Source: Aquimarina sp040786285
GTDB taxonomy: Bacteria > Bacteroidota > Bacteroidia > Flavobacteriales > Flavobacteriaceae
Length of the DNA: 64,000 bases
Reading direction: 5' to 3'
Assembly (NCBI RefSeq): GCF_040786285.1
Contig: NZ_JBFMKQ010000002.1
Span: 248,001-312,000, forward strand
The notes beneath the pieces were generated by a model. It saw only the letters and a list, made by a program, of their open reading frames with translations. It ran no database searches and had not been told where the DNA came from. Made by a program: the position numbers and the translations under genes. Numbering within the stretch: position 1 is the first letter of the stretch; every line of letters begins with the position of its first letter. Below are positions 60,856 to 64,000 of the stretch, piece after piece.

Positions 60856-61722
60856 TTAAAGATTACCTCCAAGCGCCTCATATGCAGCAAGAACATTTTG
60901 TATTGCTTTTTTCTCCGTTTTACTTATCGTTCTTTTGTATATATCATCTTGACCAACAAATTTCATCTTAGCACTTTTGCCTGAAGCAATTTTTTTAATC
61001 AATAACATATCATCATTCTTTACAATGCGATCTAACCATTCTCTTTTTCCACCTGATTCTTGTTTTGTCTTAAATTCTCCTTCGCTGTTTTCTTCTATTT
61101 CAAAGATTTCGCCATCTACGTTTATTTCAATTCTTTCTAGATACAACCATTTCTTTTTAGAGAAGTAATTTATGGATAATCCTAACCAGGGTTTCTTTTC
61201 TTTTTTACCTATGTATGTTTGTATATAATTCTTTGTGCTTAATTTAGTCGAAGATTTATCAGAGTACCAAGTAACATGATCATTGATGTCATATTTCTTT
61301 TTCATTTTGGCTAGCGCTTTTTTATTCGCTTCGCTGTCTATATTATCTTCTTCTTCAGTTACATCTTCATCTTTTTCTTCGGTTACCTCTTCGTTACTTT
61401 CTTGTTTACTTTTATTTCTGGCTGTTTCTAATATTTTTTTCTCGACTTTTTTTAATAGGATTTTGCCTTTTTTGTTTTCATTAGAATTAACATATTTAGC
61501 TTTAAGGGTCATAAGCCTTTCTCTACTCTTTATGTAATCTGCAGCATCATAATACTTATTTGCCTGATCAAATATTTGGGCTGGAGTAAGCTCACATTCT
61601 GCCAGTTCATTTTTTAATTTTTCATTTTCATTTTTTAATTTATCATAGTCGGCTTGAGGAACACCACAGCTTATAAAAAATAGTAAGAATAAACTATAGC
61701 CTGTTAATGTAATGTTTTTCAT
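60856..61722 (-). CDS. Coiled-coil lipoprotein
   Basis: A 288-residue lipoprotein (lipobox ending at Cys19, LFFISCGVP). A short coiled coil (YDKLKNENEKLKNELAEC) and a helical-repeat-like stretch (AQIFDQANKYYDAADYIKSR) precede a Glu-rich linker (EEVTEEKDEDVTEEEDN), and the C-terminal half is mixed strands with WLYLERIEINVDGE. It is probably a periplasmic binding protein of unknown function. No enzymatic motif is visible. Confidence 0.75.
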   Translation of the reverse strand: MKNITLTGYSLFLLFFISCGVPQADYDKLKNENEKLKNELAECELTPAQIFDQANKYYDAADYIKSRERLMTLKAKYVNSNENKKGKILLKKVEKKILETARNKSKQESNEEVTEEKDEDVTEEEDNIDSEANKKALAKMKKKYDINDHVTWYSDKSSTKLSTKNYIQTYIGKKEKKPWLGLSINYFSKKKWLYLERIEINVDGEIFEIEENSEGEFKTKQESGGKREWLDRIVKNDDMLLIKKIASGKSAKMKFVGQDDIYKRTISKTEKKAIQNVLAAYEALGGNL

Positions 61723-61861
61723 GAATAAGGGATTTAGTGATGGTATTTGATATCATGTATTGACTCTCAAGATACTAAAAAAGCATTAACACTCATAATA
61801 TTACGTTAAAACCATATTTTTTGAAGCCTTTTGAATAATGGATAAGGCTATATAATTAGCA

Positions 61862-62293
61862 TTATTTGGTAAAAATCTGCGATGTATCCTTAAATGATTT
61901 AAATTCTAATGCATTACCGCAAGGGTCATAGAAAAACATAGTTGCCTGTTCTCCAATTTCTCCTTTAAATCGTATATAGGGTTCTATACTAAACTGTATA
62001 CCTTTTTTAGATAACTTATCTGCAAGATCTTGCCATGTATCCCATTCTAAGAGTACTCCAAAATGAGGGACAGGAACATTTTTACCATCGACCAGATTAC
62101 TATGGGTTTTTTCAGCATCTGGGATTTCCTTGTAATGGATTACTAGTTGATGGCCGAAAAAATTAAAGTCCACCCAATGATCACTACTTCTGCCTTCTTC
62201 TAATTCTAAAACTTCATTATAAAAATCTCTTGCTTTTTTTAGATCATCTACAGGGATGGCAAGGTGAAACGGAGATATTGTAGTCGTATTCAT
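61862..62293 (-). CDS. VOC family protein (glyoxalase/dioxygenase-like)
   Basis: A 143-residue metalloprotein with two beta-alpha-beta-beta-beta modules. Likely metal ligands: His in FHLAIPVDDL, His in LVIHYKEI or VPHFGVLLEW, and Glu in NALEFKSF. Typical of single-chain VOC enzymes such as glyoxalase I-like or fosfomycin-resistance proteins; the reaction is not decided. It lies between a lipoprotein gene and the NTF2-like gene on the same strand. Confidence 0.85.
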   Translation of the reverse strand: MNTTTISPFHLAIPVDDLKKARDFYNEVLELEEGRSSDHWVDFNFFGHQLVIHYKEIPDAEKTHSNLVDGKNVPVPHFGVLLEWDTWQDLADKLSKKGIQFSIEPYIRFKGEIGEQATMFFYDPCGNALEFKSFKDTSQIFTK

Positions 62294-62326
62294 GATATAA
62301 TGCTAATTAAAGTGTAGTATTAATAA

Positions 62327-63283
62327 TTAATCTTTTATTCTATTCCAAATGTCCAAATACATTTTCCACTGGCCGTCTATTTTTTTCCATACAACTACGT
62401 ACTTGCCTTTGTAATTGATTATAGTCCCATCATCTTTTTTGTTTTTGCCTTTATATATTCCATAATCATGTGCAGTATCACCAAGTATTACAATTTCTTC
62501 TGGGATGATTTCGTGTTCGATTGGGGTGAACCCAGAAGACCCAGACCATCTCTTTTTTATAGCCTGATACCCACTGATAATAGGCGTGTTATTGGGGAAT
62601 ATTTTTGCATCGACTGTATAGGATTTTGCAATAGCTTCATAGTCTTGCTCGAGATATGAAGTAGAAAATGCTTTTGCGGCGGCTCTTATTTGCTTTTCAC
62701 CAGAAAGTTTTTTTGTATTCTTTCGTTTAATACATGCTATTTCCCATGTTGGATACGAAAAAGATTCATCTGTATTCACCCATTCTCCTAACCATTTAAA
62801 ACCATTTGCATTGATGTCGTAAAAATTGATTTTATAAAACCCATCCATTCCATTGGGGGCTTTTTGCTTTCGATATAAAATAATTTTATCATCTTTTTTA
62901 TTTCCTTCCCAAGCAGAAAGAACAGATGTAGGAGTAGCCGAAGAGTAGTAATGTACATACCACCTGCTACTATCTGCAATAAATTGCCTGATACTACCTG
63001 CATGTTTACCATCTTCTTTAAGTGTTTGATCTTGTACACCCATGCCATTCATAATGTATTTAAACTCCCATGTCATTTTGTTTGGTTCTGCCCATGTTTT
63101 ATCCTTATTACGTCTTTTGGATATACAATCGCAAATACCTATTAAGGGTTCGAAATCAAGAATTTCTTTGGGTGCATTTGGGTTAGGTTGCCCAAAAGGA
63201 TAATCAACAGAAGGTTCATACGTGCCTTGCCCCCATGTAATGGTGTAAAATAATAAGAACAGTAAAAAAACTAATGGTTTCAT
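62327..63283 (-). CDS. Secreted protein with a C-terminal NTF2-like domain
   Basis: A 318-residue protein with a signal peptide (1-18, TITWGQ). The N-terminal ~170 residues (YPFGQPNPNAPKEI, WEFKYIMNGMGVQDQ, YKINFYDINANGFKW) form a beta-rich domain of the DUF1579-like type. Residues ~195-318 form an NTF2-like domain (IRAAAKAFSTSYLEQDYEAIAKSY, YVVVWKKIDGQWKMYLDIWN). It likely binds a small ligand outside the cytoplasm. It is co-directional with the VOC gene, 34 bp away. Confidence 0.82.
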   Translation of the reverse strand: MKPLVFLLFLLFYTITWGQGTYEPSVDYPFGQPNPNAPKEILDFEPLIGICDCISKRRNKDKTWAEPNKMTWEFKYIMNGMGVQDQTLKEDGKHAGSIRQFIADSSRWYVHYYSSATPTSVLSAWEGNKKDDKIILYRKQKAPNGMDGFYKINFYDINANGFKWLGEWVNTDESFSYPTWEIACIKRKNTKKLSGEKQIRAAAKAFSTSYLEQDYEAIAKSYTVDAKIFPNNTPIISGYQAIKKRWSGSSGFTPIEHEIIPEEIVILGDTAHDYGIYKGKNKKDDGTIINYKGKYVVVWKKIDGQWKMYLDIWNRIKD

Positions 63284-63376
63284 CTATTGAAGAATTTATT
63301 GGTAAAGTAATTTACCTATTTTGGAAAAACAATAAATTCTTATAATGTAAAATTAGGATATAATTAACAGCACAAC

Positions 63377-64000
63377 TTAGCTTCTGCGATCTCTCCGTTT
63401 TCTTGTTGCAGATTTTGTAGCATCTTTTTTTATAGGATGGTTTCTTTTTCCTTTACTGATGTTCAAAGGCTTTGTAGTGGCCTGATGTTTTGGTTTAGAG
63501 TTTTCTATAATCGAGGCTTCCTCGGTTTTGCTAGAATCTCCTACATCGGTATTGATTACTTTTAATTCTTCCTCGGTTAGATATCGCCATTCACCAACGG
63601 GAACATCTAAAGAAACATTCATTATTCGTATTCTTTTTAAACGAATTACATCATATCCTAAATATTCGCACATTCTACGAATTTGGCGATTAAGACCCTG
63701 GGTAAGTACAATTCTAAAATCGTATTTGTTAATTTGTTCTACCTCGCATTTACGTGTTATAGTGTTAAGAATAGGGATGCCATTACTCATTCGTTTAATG
63801 AATTGAGGACTTATCAATTTATTTACGGTAACCAGATATTCCTTTTCATGGTTATTCCTGGCTCTAAGAATTTTGTTTACAATATCGCCATCGCTTGTTA
63901 AAAAGATGAGTCCTTCGCTCGGTTTATCTAAACGCCCTATTGGGAAAATACGTTTGGAGTAGTTGATAAAATCAATGATATTATCCTTTTCATTTTGTGC
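63377..64000 (-). CDS. rluF: Ribosomal large-subunit pseudouridine synthase, truncated at the window edge
   Basis: The frame runs to the window edge, giving 207 residues without a start. The catalytic motif GRLDKPSEGLIF (with Asp) appears near the edge, then YLVTVNKLIS and the GLNRQIRRMCEYLGY motif. These are characteristic of the RluB/RluF/RsuA group, and the sequence resembles RluF, which modifies 23S rRNA near U2604. A basic, low-complexity tail (KHQATTKPLNISKGKRNHPI) replaces the usual end. RluB-type assignment cannot be excluded. Confidence 0.85.
   Translation of the reverse strand, partial: AQNEKDNIIDFINYSKRIFPIGRLDKPSEGLIFLTSDGDIVNKILRARNNHEKEYLVTVNKLISPQFIKRMSNGIPILNTITRKCEVEQINKYDFRIVLTQGLNRQIRRMCEYLGYDVIRLKRIRIMNVSLDVPVGEWRYLTEEELKVINTDVGDSSKTEEASIIENSKPKHQATTKPLNISKGKRNHPIKKDATKSATRKRRDRRS

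Noticed and set aside
1..64000. tRNA, rRNA, prophage or insertion sequence with a DDE transposase
   Set aside because: No such gene or cloverleaf/rRNA segment was recognised in reading both strands; a tRNA scan would be needed to exclude a short tRNA gene.

Overview
The window looks like a chromosome segment of a marine-type Flavobacteriaceae bacterium (Bacteroidota). The DNA is AT-rich, Bacteroidota promoter boxes of the TAnnTTTG type are visible, many short-signal lipoproteins are present, and there is a type IX secretion sorting domain and a bacterial kynurenine pathway. No rRNA, tRNA, CRISPR array or phage was recognised. One 100-N scaffold gap lies at 16817-16916.

Region 1 (1-16.6 kb) is mostly ordinary chromosome: a DUF6702 protein and M1 aminopeptidase, TatA, a subtilase lipoprotein, an O-methyltransferase, kynureninase, and a divergent AraC/MFS pair with a 21-bp-periodic operator. 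It ends in a compact AraC-controlled cluster (cupredoxin, AhpD-like protein, an unreported 53-residue protein, DoxX, a secreted protein). Three promoters in that cluster carry the same operator at an identical 33-bp distance from the -7 box.

Region 2 (16.6-25.6 kb) is repeat-rich accessory DNA: the scaffold gap, a decayed GIY-YIG nuclease, GNAT, a serine hydrolase, membrane and lipoproteins, a T9SS protein, and a surface protein with 126-bp internal repeats. Region 3 (25.6-31.8 kb) is a purine catabolic operon: guanine deaminase, XdhC, a membrane protein, XdhB and XdhA, headed by a ~160-bp imperfect hairpin.

Region 4 (31.9-43.7 kb) is an accessory island. It contains a tandem cluster of terminal-inverted-repeat elements, one of which encodes an intact GIY-YIG nuclease. 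Next to it is a one-direction array of unfamiliar genes (coiled-coil membrane proteins, MltR-like protein, lipoproteins, a trypsin-fold protease) separated by related palindromic or repeated spacers, reminiscent of gene cassettes.

Region 5 (43.8-64 kb) is again mostly chromosomal: DinB, cyclase, a DUF2953-like/GerW pair, AraC, ArsR/AHSA1 with operators, and a redox/signalling operon (cNMP-histidine kinase, aldo-keto reductase, receiver-thioredoxin-reductase fusion, UBP zinc finger). It continues with kynurenine 3-monooxygenase, aldehyde dehydrogenase, a sterol-desaturase-type hydroxylase and a truncated rRNA pseudouridine synthase.

The most unusual signal is the nuclease-linked repeat family. 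At least nine full or partial copies share the end motif CGTCnnnTCGAGTG, occur at about 16.7-20.6, 34.7-35.8 and 48.7-48.9 kb, and carry GIY-YIG genes in two copies.
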